From Bombus terrestris (lineage: Eukaryota > Arthropoda > Insecta > Hymenoptera > Apidae), in NCBI RefSeq assembly GCF_910591885.1, contig NW_025963548.1, forward strand, positions 6,687,501 to 6,751,500: 64,000 nucleotides of DNA, given 5' to 3'. The position numbers were made by a program, and so were the translations under genes. Of the stretch, positions 42,301 to 56,614 are shown piece by piece. The notes under the pieces are model-generated. The model made no database searches and was not told the origin of the DNA. It saw nothing but the letters and a program-made list of their open reading frames with translations. The number at the start of each line of letters is the position of its first letter. The stretch's first letter is position 1.

Positions 42301-44162
42301 GATGTAATACGTTATGATATATTACGTTATTACGTATAACGTTTTATTGCATAACTATATGACGTATAACGTTAAATACTACAACGTTATGAATTAATAT
42401 CGTTATATTGCATCACTATATGACGTATAACGTTATATTGAATTACTAAATGACGTATAACGTTATATTGTATTACTAAATGACGTATAACGTTATATAG
42501 CTTCCCTTTATGACGTATAACGTTATGAACTATTACGTTATAACGTATACGTTATGAAGTGTTACGTTATATCGTATAACGTTATATTGCATCACTACAT
42601 GACGTGTAACGTTATACTGCATCACTATAGGACGTATTACGTTGTATACTATTACGTTATAACGTATAACGTTATACTGCATCACTATATGACGTATAAC
42701 GATATATTGCATTACTAAATGACGTATAACGTTATATAGCTTCTCTTTATGACGTGTAACGTTATGAACTATTACGTTATAACGTATAACGTTATCTTGC
42801 ATCACTATATGTCGTATAACGTTATATTGCATCACTAAAGATCGTATAACGTTATATACTATTACGTTATAACGTACAACGATGTATTGCATCACTATAG
42901 GACGTATAACGTTATATTGCATTTCTACATGACGTATAACGTTATATACAATTACGTTGTGGAGGAATAACGTTATATTGCATCACTATATGACGTATAA
43001 CGTTATAGCGCATCACTGTATGACGTATAACGGTATATACTATTACGTTATAACGTATATCGTTATCTTTCATCACTATAGGACGTATAACGATATATTG
43101 CATTACTAAATGACGTATAACGTTATATAGCTTCTCTTTATGACGTATAACTTTATGATCTATTACGTTATGACGTATAACGTTACATTGCATCACTATA
43201 TGACGTATAACGTCATATTGCATGACTATAGGACGTATAATGTTATATTGCATCACTATATGACGTATAACGTTATATTGTATTACTAAATGACGTATAA
43301 CGTTATATTGCATCACTATACTACGTATTACGTTATATACTATTACGTTATAACGTATAACGTTATACTGCATCACTATATGACGTATAACGATATATTG
43401 CATGACTATAGGACGTATAACGTTATATTGCATCACTACATGACGTATAACGTTATATTGCATCACTATAGGACGTATTACGTTATATACTATTACGTTA
43501 TAACGTATAACGCTATACTGCATCACTATATGACGTATAACGATATATTGCATTACTAAATGACGTATAACGTTATATAGCTTCTCTTTATGACGTATAA
43601 CTTTACGATCTATTACGTTATGACGTATAACGTTATATTGCATCACTATATGACGTATAACGTTATATTGCATCACTATAGGACGTATTACGTTATATAC
43701 TATCACGTTATAACGTATAATGTTATACTGCATCACTATATGACGTAGTACGTTGTATTGCATTCCTAATTGACGTATAACGTTATATAGCTTCAGGTTA
43801 TGACGTATAACGTTATATTGCATCACTATAGGACGTATTACGTTATATACTATTACGTTGTAACGTATAACGTTATACTGCATCACTATATGACGTATAA
43901 CGAAATATTGCATTACTAAATGACGTATAACGTTATATATCTTCTCCTTATGACGTGTAACGTTATGAAATATTACGTTATAACGTATAACGTTATATTG
44001 CATCACTATATGACGTATAACGTCATATTGCATGACTACAGGACGTATAACGTTATATTGCATCACTATAGGATGTAATACGTTATGATATATTACGTTA
44101 TTACGTATAACGTTTTATTGCATAACTATATGACGTATAACGTTATATAGTATAACGCTATG
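39389..44162 (+). repeat. 511+1771+721+1771-bp blocks forming a 2,492-bp tandem duplication
   Basis: About 39531-41897 is repeated at 42023-44389 (offset 2,492), seen in both landmarks (39900 and 42392; 40467 and 42959). Differences noticed are single bases: ATGATGTATAACG near 40199 against ATGACGTATAACG, GTTACTTTGC near 40692 against GTTACATTGC, and CTTCTGG near 41302 against CTTCAGG near 43794. Shared private marks include CACTATACTACG and GTTAAATACTACAACG. The 1,771-bp block is the same as in the 6-kb superunit. Confidence 0.83.
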
Positions 44163-47100
44163 AATTAATATCGATATATTGCATCACTAAATGACGTATA
44201 ACGTTATATTGTATTACTAAATGACGTATAACGTTATATTGCATCACTATAGGACGTATTACGTTATATACTATTACGTTATAACGTATAACGTTATACT
44301 GCATCACTATATGACGTATAACGATATATTGCATGACTATAGGACGTATAACGTTATATTGCATCACTACATGACGTATAACGTTATATTGCATCACTAT
44401 AGGACGTATTACGTTATTTACTATTACGTTATAACGTATAACGCTATACTGCATCACTATATGACGTATAACGATATATTGCATTACTAAATGACGTATA
44501 ACGTTATATAGCTTCTCTTTATGACGTATAACGTTATGAACTATTACGTTATAACGTATAACGTTATATTGCATCACTATATGACGTATAACGTCATATT
44601 GCATGACTATAGGACGTATAACGTTATATTGCATCACTACATGACGTATAACGTTATATTGCATCACTATAGGACGTATTACGTTATATACTATTACGTT
44701 ATAACGTATAACGTTATACTGCATCACTATATGACGTATAACGATATATTGCATTACTAAATGACGTATAACGTTACATAGCTTCTCTTTATGATGTATA
44801 ACGTTATGAACTATTACGTTATAACGTATAACGTTATATTGCATCACTATATGACGTATAACGTCATATTGCATGACTATAGGACGTATAACGTTATATT
44901 GCATCACTATAAGACGTATAACGTTATATTGGATCACTATAGGACGTATTACGTTATGATCTTTAACGTCATACCGTGTAACGTTATATTGCATCACTAT
45001 ATGACGTATAACGTTATATTGCATCACTATAGGACGTATTACGTTATATACTATCACGTTATAACGTATAATGTTATACTGCATCACTATATGACGTAGA
45101 ACGTTGTATTGCATTCCTAATTGACGTATAACGTTATATAGCTTCTGTTTATGACGTATAACGTTATATTGCATCACTTTAGGACGTATTACGTTATATA
45201 CTATTACGTTATATCGTATAACGTTATATTGCATCACTATATGACGGATAACGATATATTGCATTACTAAATGACGTATAACGTTATATAGCTTCTCTTT
45301 ATGACGTATAACGTTATGAACTATTACGTTATAACACATAACGTTATATTGCATCACTATATGACGTATAACGTCATATTGCATGACTATAGGACGTATA
45401 ACGTTATATTGCATCACTACATGACGTATAACGTTATATTGCATCACTACAGGACGTATAACGTTATATTGCATCACTACATGACGTGTAACGTTATATT
45501 GCATCACTATAGGACGTATTACGTTGTATACTATTACGTTATAACGTATAACGTTATACTGCATCACTATATGACGTATAACGACATATTGCATTACTAA
45601 ATTACGTACAACGTTATATAGCTTCTCTTTATGACGTATAACTTTATGATCTATTACGTTATGACGCATAACGTTATATTGCATCCCTATATGACGTATA
45701 ACGTCATATTGCATGACTATAGGACGTATAACGTTATATTGCATCACTATATGACGTATAACGTTATATTGCATCACTGTAGGACGTATTACGTTATATA
45801 CTATTACGTTAGAACGTATAACGTTATATTGCATCACTATAAGACGTATAACGTTATATTGGATCGCTATAGGACGTATTACGTTATGATCTTTAACGTC
45901 ATACCGTGTAACGATATATTGCATCACTATATGATGTATAACGTTACAGTGCATCACTGTATGACGTATAACGTTATATACTATTACGTTATAACGTATA
46001 ACGTTGCATTGCATCACTATATGACGTATAACGTTATATTGCATCACTATATGACGTATAACGTTATATTGAATTACTACATGACGTATAACGTTATATT
46101 GTATTACTAAATGACGCATAACGTTATATAGCTTCCCTTTATGACGTATAACGTTATGAACTATTACGTTATAACGTATACGTTATGAACTGTTACGTTA
46201 TAACGTATAACGTTATATTGCATCACTACATGACGTGTAACGTTATACTGCATCACTATAGGACGTATTACGTTGTATACTATTACGTTATAACGTATAA
46301 CGTTATACTGCATCACTATATGACGTATAACGATATATTGCATTACTAAATGACGTATAACGTTATATAGCTTCTCTTTATGACGTGTAACGTTATGAAC
46401 TATTACGTTATAACGTATAACGTTATCTTGCATCACTATATGTCGTATAACGTTATATTGCATCACTAAAGATCGTATAACGTTATATACTATTACGTTA
46501 TAACGTACAACGATGTATTGCATCACTATAGGACGTATAACGTTATATACAATTACGTTGTGGAGGAATAACGTTATATTGCATCACTATATGACGTATA
46601 ACGTTATAGCGCATCACTGTATGACGTATAACGGTATATACTATTACGTTATAACGTATATCGTTATCTTTCATCACTATAGGACGTATAACGATATATT
46701 GCATTACTAAATGACGTATAACGTTATATAGCTTCTCTTTATGACGTATAACTTTATGATCTATTACGTTATGACGTATAACGTTATATTGCATCACTAT
46801 ATGACGTATAACGTCATATTGCATGACTATAGGACGTATAACGTTATATTGCATCACTATATGACGTATAACGTTATATTGTATTACTAAATGACGTATA
46901 ACGTTATATTGCATCACTATAGGACGTATTACGTTATATACTATTACGTTATAACGTATAACGTTATACTGCATCACTATATGACGTATAACGATATATT
47001 GCATGACTATAGGACGTATAACGTTATATTGCATCACTACATGACGTATAACGTTATATTGCATCACTATAGGACGTATTACGTTATATACTATTACGTT

Positions 47101-47403
47101 ATAACGTATAACGCTATACTGCATCACTATATGACGTATAACGATATATTGCATTACTAAATGACGTATAACGTTATATATCTTCTCCTTATGACGTGTA
47201 ACGTTATGAAATATTACGTTATAACGTATAACGTTATATTGCATCACTATATGACGTATAACGTCATATTGCATGACTACAGGACGTATAACGTTATATT
47301 GCATCACTATAGGATGTAATACGTTATGATATATTACGTTATTACGTATAACGTTTTATTGCATAACTATATGACGTATAACGTTATATACTATAACGCT
47401 TTG
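44163..47403 (+). repeat. 3,241-bp unit (3.2-3.4 kb family, copy 1)
   Basis: One long interval has no internal boundary module but contains ordered 270-, 510- and 330-bp sections. It matches 47404 onward at an offset of 3,241 on the left, then 3,511 after a point near 45,200. That means 270 bp, exactly one nine-monomer repeat, is present in copy 2 and missing here. GTGGAGGAATAAC is at 46560. Confidence 0.8.
44524..44793 (+). repeat. Reference 270-bp nine-monomer higher-order repeat
   Basis: The monomer order is: GAACTATTACG symmetric type; consensus; GTCAT/GCATGAC type; CACTACATG type; CACTATAGG type; TACTATTACG symmetric type; ATACTGC type; GATAT/CTAAATG type; GCTTCTC type. The next repeat then starts again with GAACTATTACG at 44794. 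The same 270-bp unit recurs in place at about 47765 and 51127 and as one rung of the ladder at 7865-8134. Confidence 0.85.
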
Positions 47404-50400
47404 AATTAATATCGTTATATTGCATCACTAAATGACGTATAACGATATATTGTATTACTAAATGACGTATAACGTTATATTGCATCACTATAGGACGTAT
47501 TACGTTATATACTATTACGTTATAACGTATAACGTTATACTGCATCACTATATGACGTATAACAATATATTGCATGACTATAGGTCGTATAACGTTATAT
47601 TGCATCACTACATGACGTATAACGTTATATTGCATCACTATAGGACGTATTACGTTATTTACTATTACGTTATAACGTATAACGCTATACTGCATCACTA
47701 TATGACGTATAACGATATATTGCATTACTAAATGACGTATAACGTTATATAGCTTCTCTTTATGACGTATAACGTTATGAACTATTACGTTATAACGTAT
47801 AACGTTATATTGCATCACTATATGACGTATAACGTCATATTGCATGACTATAGGACGTATAACGTTATATTGCATCACTACATGACGTATAACGTTATAT
47901 TGCATCACTATAGGACGTATTACGTTATATACTATTACGTTATAACGTATAACGTTATACTGCATCACTATATGACGTATAACGATATATTGCATTACTA
48001 AATGACGTATAACGTTACATAGCTTCTCTTTATGACGTATAACGTTATGAACTATTACGTTATAACGTATAACGTTATATTGCATCACTATATGACGTAT
48101 AACGTCATATTGCATGACTATAGGACGTATAACGTTATATTGCATCACTATAAGACGTATAACGTTATATTGGATCACTATAGGACGTATTACGTTATGA
48201 TCTTTAACGTCATACCGTGTAACGTTATATTGCATCACTATATGACGTATAACGTTATATTGCATCACTATAGGACGTATTACGTTATATACTATCACGT
48301 TATAACGTATAATGTTATACTGCATCACTATATGACGTAGAACGTTGTATTGCATTTCTAATTGACGTATAACGTTATATAGCTTCTGTTTATGACGTAT
48401 AACGTTATATTGCATCACTATAGGACGTATTACGTTATATACTATTACGTTATAACGTATAACGTTATACTGCATCACTATATGACGTATAACGACATAT
48501 TGCATTACTAAATTACGTATAACGTTATATAGCTTCTCTTTATGACGTATAACTTTATGATCTATTACGTTATGACGCATAACGTTATATTGCATCCCTA
48601 TATGACGTATAACGTCATATTGCATGACTATAGGACGTATAACGTTATATTGCTTCACTACATGACGTATAACGCTATATTGCGACACTATAGGACGTAT
48701 TACGTTATATACTATTACGTTATATCGTATAACGTTATATTGCATCACTATATGACGGATAACGATATATTGCATTACTAAATGACGTATAACGTTATAT
48801 AGCTTCTCTTTATGACGTATAACGTTATGAACTATTACGTTATAACACATAACGTTATATTGCATCACTATATGACGTATAACGTCATATTGCATGACTA
48901 TAGGACGTATAACGTTATATTGCATCACTACATGACGTATAACGTTATATTGCATCACTACAGGACGTATAACGTTATATTGCATCACTACATGACGTAT
49001 AACGTTATATTGCATCACTATAGGACGTATTACGTTGTATACTATTACGTTATAACGTATAACGTTATACTGCATCACTATATGACGTATAACGACATAT
49101 TGCATTACTAAATTACGTACAACGTTATATAGCTTCTCTTTATGACGTATAACTTTATGATCTATTACGTTATGACGCATAACGTTATATTGCATCCCTA
49201 TATGACGTATAACGTCATATTGCATGACTATAGGACGTATAACGTTATATTGCATCACTATATGACGTATAACGTTATATTGCATCACTGTAGGACGTAT
49301 TACGTTATATACTATTACGTTAGAACGTATAACGTTATATTGCATCACTATAAGACGTATAACGTTATATTGGATCACTATAGGACGTATTACGTTATGA
49401 CCTTTAACGTCATACCGTGTAACGATATATTGCATCACTATATGATGTATAACGTTACAGTGCATCACTGTATGACGTATAACGTTATATACTATTACGT
49501 TATAACGTACAACGATGTATTGCATCACTATAGGACGTATAACGTTATATACAATTACGTTGTGGAGGAATAACGTTATATTGCATCACTATATGACGTA
49601 TAACGTTATAGCGCATCACTGTATGACGTATAACGGTATATACTATTACGTTATAACGTATATCGTTATCTTTCATCACTATAGGACGTATAACGATATA
49701 TTGCATTACTAAATGACGTATAACGTTATATAGCTTCTCTTTATGACGTATAACTTTATGATCTATTACGTTATGACGTATAACGTTATATTGCATCACT
49801 ATATGACGTATAACGTCATATTGCATGACTATAGGACGTATAACGTTATATTGCATCACTATATGACGTATAACGTTATATTGTATTACTAAATGACGTA
49901 TAACGTTATATTGCATCACTATAGGACGTATTACGTTATATACTATTACGTTATAACGTATAACGTTATACTGCATCACTATAGGACGTATAACGATATA
50001 TTGCATGACTATAGGACGTATAACGTTATATTGCATCACTACATGACGTATAACGTTATATTGCATCACTATAGGACGTATTACGTTATATACTATTACG
50101 TTATAACGTATAACGCTATACTGCATCACTATATGACGTATAACGATATATTGCATTACTAAATGACGTATAACGTTATATAGCTTCTCTTTATGACGTA
50201 TAACTTTACGATCTATTACGTTATGACGTATAACGTTATATTGCATCACTATATGACGTATAACGTTATATTGCATCACTATAGGACGTATTACGTTATA
50301 TACTATCACGTTATAACGTATAATGTTATACTGCATCACTATATGACGTAGTACGTTGTATTGCATTCCTAATTGACGTATAACGTTATATAGCTTCTGG

Positions 50401-50765
50401 TTATGACGTATAACGTTATATTGCATCACTATAGGACGTATTACGTTATATACTATTACGTTATAACGTATAACGTTATACTGCATCACTATATGACGTA
50501 TAACGAAATATTGCATTACTAAATGACGTATAACGTTATATATCTTCTCCTTATGACGTGTAACGTTATGAAATATTACGTTATAACGTATAACGTTATA
50601 TTGCATCACTATATGACGTATAACGTCATATTGCATGACTACAGGACGTATAACGTTATATTGCATCACTATAGGATGTAATACGTTATGATATATTACG
50701 TTATTACGTATAACGTTTTATTGCATAACTATATGACGTATAACGTTATATACTATAACGCTTTG
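47404..50765 (+). repeat. 3,362-bp unit (3.2-3.4 kb family, copy 2)
   Basis: Its left 2.3 kb (about 47161-49507) is repeated at 50523-52869 at an offset of 3,362. Its right part (49545-50167) matches 46543-47165 at an offset of 3,002. The two offsets differ by 360 bp (12 monomers), inserted between about 50168 and 50527, where ACGATCTATTACG, ACGTAGTACGTTG and CTTCTGG monomers occur. GTGGAGGAATAAC is at 49562. Confidence 0.8.
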
Positions 50766-52423
50766 AATTAATATCGTTATATTGCATCACTAAATGACGT
50801 ATAACGTTATATTGTATTACTAAATGACGTATAACGTTATATTGCATCACTATAGGACGTATTACGTTATATACTATTACGTTATAACGTATAACGTTAT
50901 ACTGCATCACTATATGACGTATAACAATATATTGCATGACTATAGGTCGTATAACGTTATATTGCATCACTACATGACGTATAACGTTATATTGCATCAC
51001 TATAGGACGTATTACGTTATTTACTATTACGTTATAACGTATAACGCTATACTGCATCACTATATGACGTATAACGATATATTGCATTACTAAATGACGT
51101 ATAACGTTATATAGCTTCTCTTTATGACGTATAACGTTATGAACTATTACGTTATAACGTATAACGTTATATTGCATCACTATATGACGTATAACGTCAT
51201 ATTGCATGACTATAGGACGTATAACGTTATATTGCATCACTACATGACGTATAACGTTATATTGCATCACTATAGGACGTATTACGTTATATACTATTAC
51301 GTTATAACGTATAACGTTATACTGCATCACTATATGACGTATAACGATATATTGCATTACTAAATGACGTATAACGTTACATAGCTTCTCTTTATGACGT
51401 ATAACGTTATGAACTATTACGTTATAACGTATAACGTTATATTGCATCACTATATGACGTATAACGTTATATTGCATGACTATAGGACGTATAACGTTAT
51501 ATTGCATCACTATAAGACGTATTACGTTATATTGGATCACTATAGGACGTATTACGTTATGATCTTTAACGTCATACCGTGTAACGTTATATTGCATCAC
51601 TATATGACGTATAACGTTATATTGCATCACTATAGGACGTATTACGTTATATACTATCACGTTATAACGTATAATGTTATACTGCATCACTATATGACGT
51701 AGAACGTTGTATTGCATTCCTAATTGACGTATAACGTTATATAGCTTCTGTTTATGACGTATAACGTTATATTGCATCACTATAGGACGTATTACGTTAT
51801 ATACTATTACGTTATAACGTATAACGTTATACTGCATCACTATATGACGTATAACGACATATTGCATTACTAAATTACGTATAACGTTATATAGCTTCTC
51901 TTTATGACGTATAACTTTATGATCTATTACGTTATGACGCATAACGTTATATTGCATCCCTATATGACGTATAACGTCATATTGCATGACTATAGGACGT
52001 ATAACGTTATATTGCTTCACTACATGACGTATAACGCTATATTGCGACACTATAGGACGTATTACGTTATATACTATTACGTTATATCGTATAACGTTAT
52101 ATTGCATCACTATATGACGGATAACGATATATTGCATTACTAAATGACGTATAACGTTATATAGCTTCTCTTTATGACGTATAACGTTATGAACTATTAC
52201 GTTATAACACATAACGTTATATTGCATCACTATATGACGTATAACGTCATATTGCATGACTATAGGACGTATAACGTTATATTGCATCACTACATGACGT
52301 ATAACGTTATATTGCATCACTACAGGACGTATAACGTTATATTGCATCACTACATGACGTGTAACGTTATATTGCATCACTATAGGACGTATTACGTTGT
52401 ATACTATTACGTTATAACGTATA

Positions 52424-54087
52424 ACGTTATACTGCATCACTATATGATGTATAACGACATATTACATTACTAAATTACGTACAACGTTATATAGCTTCTC
52501 TTTATGACGTATAACTTTATGATCTATTACGTTATGACGCATAACGTTATATTGCATCCCTATATGACGTATAACGTCATATTGCATGACTATAGGACGT
52601 ATAACGTTATATTGCATCACTATATGACGTATAACGTTATATTGCATCACTGTAGGACGTATTACGTTATATACTATTACGTTAGAACGTATAACGTTAT
52701 ATTGCATCACTATAAGACGTATAACGTTATATTGGATCACTATAGGACGTATTACGTTATGACCTTTAACGTCATACCGTGTAACGATATATTGCATCAC
52801 TATATGATGTATAACGTTACAGTGCATCACTGTATGACGTATAACGTTATATACTATTACGTTATAACGTATAACGTTGTATTGCATCACTATATGACGT
52901 ATAACGTTATTTTGCATCACTATATGACGTATAACGTTATATTGAATTACTAAATGACGTATAACGTTATATTGTATTACTAAATGACGTATAACGTTAT
53001 ATAGCTTCCCTTTATGACGTATAACGTTATGAACTATTACGTTATAACGTATACGTTATGAACTGTTACGTTATAACGTATAACGTTATATTGCATCACT
53101 ATATGTCGTATAACGTTATATTGCATCACTAAAGATCGTATAACGTTATATACTATTACGTTATAACGTACAACGATGTATTGCATCACTATATGACGTA
53201 TAACGATATATTGCATTACTAAATGACGTATGACGTTATATAGCTTCTCTTTATGACGTATAACTTTACGATCTATTACGTTATGACGTATAACGTCATA
53301 TTGCATGACTATAGGACGTATAACGTTCTACTGCATCACTATATGACGTATAACGACATATTGCATTACTAAATTACGTACAACGTTATATAGCTTCTCT
53401 TTATGACGTATAACTTTATGATCTATTACGTTATGACGCATAACGTTATATTGCATCCCTATATGACGTATAACGTCATATTGCATGACTATAGGACGTA
53501 TAACGTTATATTGCATCACTATATGACGTATAACGTTATATTGCATCACTGTAGGACGTATTACGTTATATACTATTACGTTAGAACGTATAACGTTATA
53601 TTGCATCACTATAAGACGTATAACGTTATATTGGATCACTATAGGACGTATTACGTTATGACCTTTAACGTCATACCGTGTAACGATATATTGCATCACT
53701 ATATGATGTATAACGTTACAGTGCATCACTGTATGACGTATAACGTTATATACTATTACGTTATAACGTATAACGTTGTATTGCATCACTATATGACGTA
53801 TAACGTTATTTTGCATCACTATATGACGTATAACGTTATATTGAATTACTAAATGACGTATAACGTTATATTGTATTACTAAATGACGTATAACGTTATA
53901 TAGCTTCCCTTTATGACGTATAACGTTATGAACTATTACGTTATAACGTATACGCTATGAACTGTTACGTTATAACGTATAACGTTATATTGCATCACTA
54001 TATGTCGTATAACGTTATATTGCATCACTAAAGATCGTATAACGTTATATACTATTACGTTATAACGTACAACGATGTATTGCATCA
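52424..54087 (+). repeat. 899-bp tandem duplication
   Basis: About 52424-53188 is repeated at 53323-54087 (offset 899, thirty monomers minus one base). Both copies carry ATGACCTTTAACGTC, GTTACAGTGCATCACTG, CGTTATTTTGC and CACTAAAGATCG. The 29-bp palindromic monomer is inside each copy; that is the missing base in 899. In copy 2 it has mutated to TACGCTATG near 53951. Confidence 0.8.
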
Positions 54088-56204
54088 CTATAGGACGTAT
54101 AACGTTATATTGCATCACTACATGACGTATAACGTTATATACAATTACGTTGTGGAGGAATAACGTTATATTGCATCACTATATGACGTATAATGTTATA
54201 GCGCATGACTGTATGACGTATAACGGTATATACTATTACGTTATAACGTATATCGTTATCTTTCATCACTATAGGACGTATAACGATATATTGCATTACT
54301 AAATGACGTATAACGTTATATAGCTTCTCTTTATGACGTATAACTTTATGATCTATTACATTATGACGTATAACGTTATATTGTATTACTAAATGACGTA
54401 TAACGTTATATTGCATCACTATAGGACGTATTACGTTATATACTATTACGTTATAACGTATAACGTTATACTGCATCACTATATGACGTATAACGATATA
54501 TTGCATGACTATAGGACGTATAACGTTATATTGCATCACTACATGACGTATAACGTTATATTGCATCACTATAGGACGTATTACGTTATATACTATTACG
54601 TTATAACGTATAACGCTATACTGCATCACTATATGACGTATAACGATATATTGCATTACTAAATGACGTATAACGTTATATAGCTTCTCTTTATGACGTA
54701 TAACTTTACGATCTATTACGTTATGACGTATAACGTCATATTGCATGACTATAGGACGTATAACGTTATATTGCATCACTACATGACGTATAACGTTATA
54801 TTGCATCACTATATGACGTATAACGTTATTTTGCATCACTATATGACGTATAACGTTATATTGAATTACTAAATGACGTATAACGTTATATTGTATTACT
54901 AAATGACGCATAACGTTATATAGCTTCCCTTTATGACGTATAACGTTATGAACTATTACGTTATAACGTATACGTTATGAACTGTTACGTTATAACGTAT
55001 AACGTTATATTGCATCACTATATGTCGTATAACGTTATATTGCATCACTAAAGATCGTATAACGTTATATACTATTACGTTATAACGTACAACGATCTAT
55101 TGCATCACTATATGACGTATAACGATATATTGCATTACTAAATGACGTATAACGTTATATAGCTTCTCTTTATGACGTATAACTTTACGATCTATTACGT
55201 TATGACGTATAACGTCATATTGCATGACTATAGGACGTATAACGTTCTACTGCATCACTATATGACGTATAACGACATATTGCATTACTAAATTACGTAC
55301 AACGTTATATAGCTTCTCTTTATGACGTATAACTTTATGATCTATTACGTTATGACGCATAACGTTATATTGCATCCCTATATGACGTATAACGTCATAT
55401 TGCATGACTATAGGACGTATAACGTTATATTGCATCACTATATGACGTAAAGCGTTATATTGCATCACTGTAGGACGTATTACGTTATATACTATTACGT
55501 TAGAACGTATAACGTTATATTGCATCACTATAAGACGTATAACGGTATATTGGATCACTATAGGACGTATTACGTTATGATCTTTAACGTCATACCGTGT
55601 AACGATATATTGCATCACTATATGATGTATAACGTTACAGTGCATCACTGTATGGCGTATAACGTTATATACTATTACGTTATAACGTATAACGTTGTAT
55701 TGCATCACTATATGACGTATAACTTTATATTGCATCACTATATGACGTATAACGTTATATTGAATTACTAAATGACGTATAACGTTATATTGTATTACTA
55801 AATTACGTATAACGTTATATAGCTTCCCTTTATGACGTATAACGTTATGAACTATTACGTTATAACGTATACGTTATGAACTGTTACGTTATAACGTATA
55901 ACGTTATCTTGCATCACTATATGTCGTATAACGTTATATTGCATCACTACTGATCGTATAACGTTATATACTATTACGTTATAACGTACAACGTTGTATT
56001 GCATCACTATAGGACGTATAACGTTATATTGCTTCACTACATGACGTATAACGTTATATACAATTACGTTGTGGAGGAATAACGTTATATGGCATCACTA
56101 TATGACGTATAACGTTATAGTGCATCACTGTATGACGTATAACGGTATATACTATTACGTTATAACGTATAACGTTATCTTTCATCACTATAGGACGTAT
56201 AACG
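52869..56204 (+). repeat. 1,919-bp-offset duplication overlapping the 899-bp one
   Basis: About 52869-54285 matches 54788-56204 at an offset of 1,919, seen also in the GTGGAGGAATAAC copies (54152 and 56071). A diagnostic shared change is ACGTTCTACTGC at 53324 and 55243. This repeat spans the 899-bp junction, so it arose after, or copied across, that event. Confidence 0.75.
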
Positions 56205-56614
56205 TTATATTGCATGACTATAGGACGTATAACGTTATATTGCATCACTACATGACGTATAACGTTATATTGCATCACTATAGGACGTATTACGTTATAT
56301 ACTATTACGTTATAACGTATAACGTTATACTGCATCACTATATGACGTATAACGATGTATTGCATTACCAAATGACGTATAACGTTATATAGCTTCTCTT
56401 TATGACGCGTAACGTTATGAACTATTACGTTATAACGTATAACGTTATATTGCATCACTATATGACGTATAACGTCATATTGCATGACTACAGGTCGTAT
56501 AACGTTATATTGCATCACTATAGGATGTAATACGTTATGATATATTACGTTATTATGTATAACGCTTTATTGCATAAATATATGACGTATAACGTTATAT
56601 ACTATAACATTATG

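Larger units (their letters stand above)
50766..56614 (+). repeat. 5,849-bp interval: third 3.3-kb unit followed by nested duplications
   Basis: 50766-52869 is the third copy of the 3.3-kb unit. It shares the rare marks AACAATATATTGC and TATAGGTCG (near 50924-50948) with copy 2 (near 47562-47586). The rest consists of overlapping 899-bp and 1,919-bp repeats. It is the longest stretch without the AATTAATAT landmark. GTGGAGGAATAAC occurs at 54152 and 56071. Confidence 0.78.

Noticed and set aside
47384..49528. Minus-strand reading frame of about 714 codons made of decapeptide repeats (also 44158-46119, 50746-52440, 37332-38993)
   Set aside because: The frame is a direct consequence of a stop-free 30-bp unit. 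Equivalent frames exist on the other strand and in every block, they break at satellite length variants, and the product is only monomer repetition with no domain.
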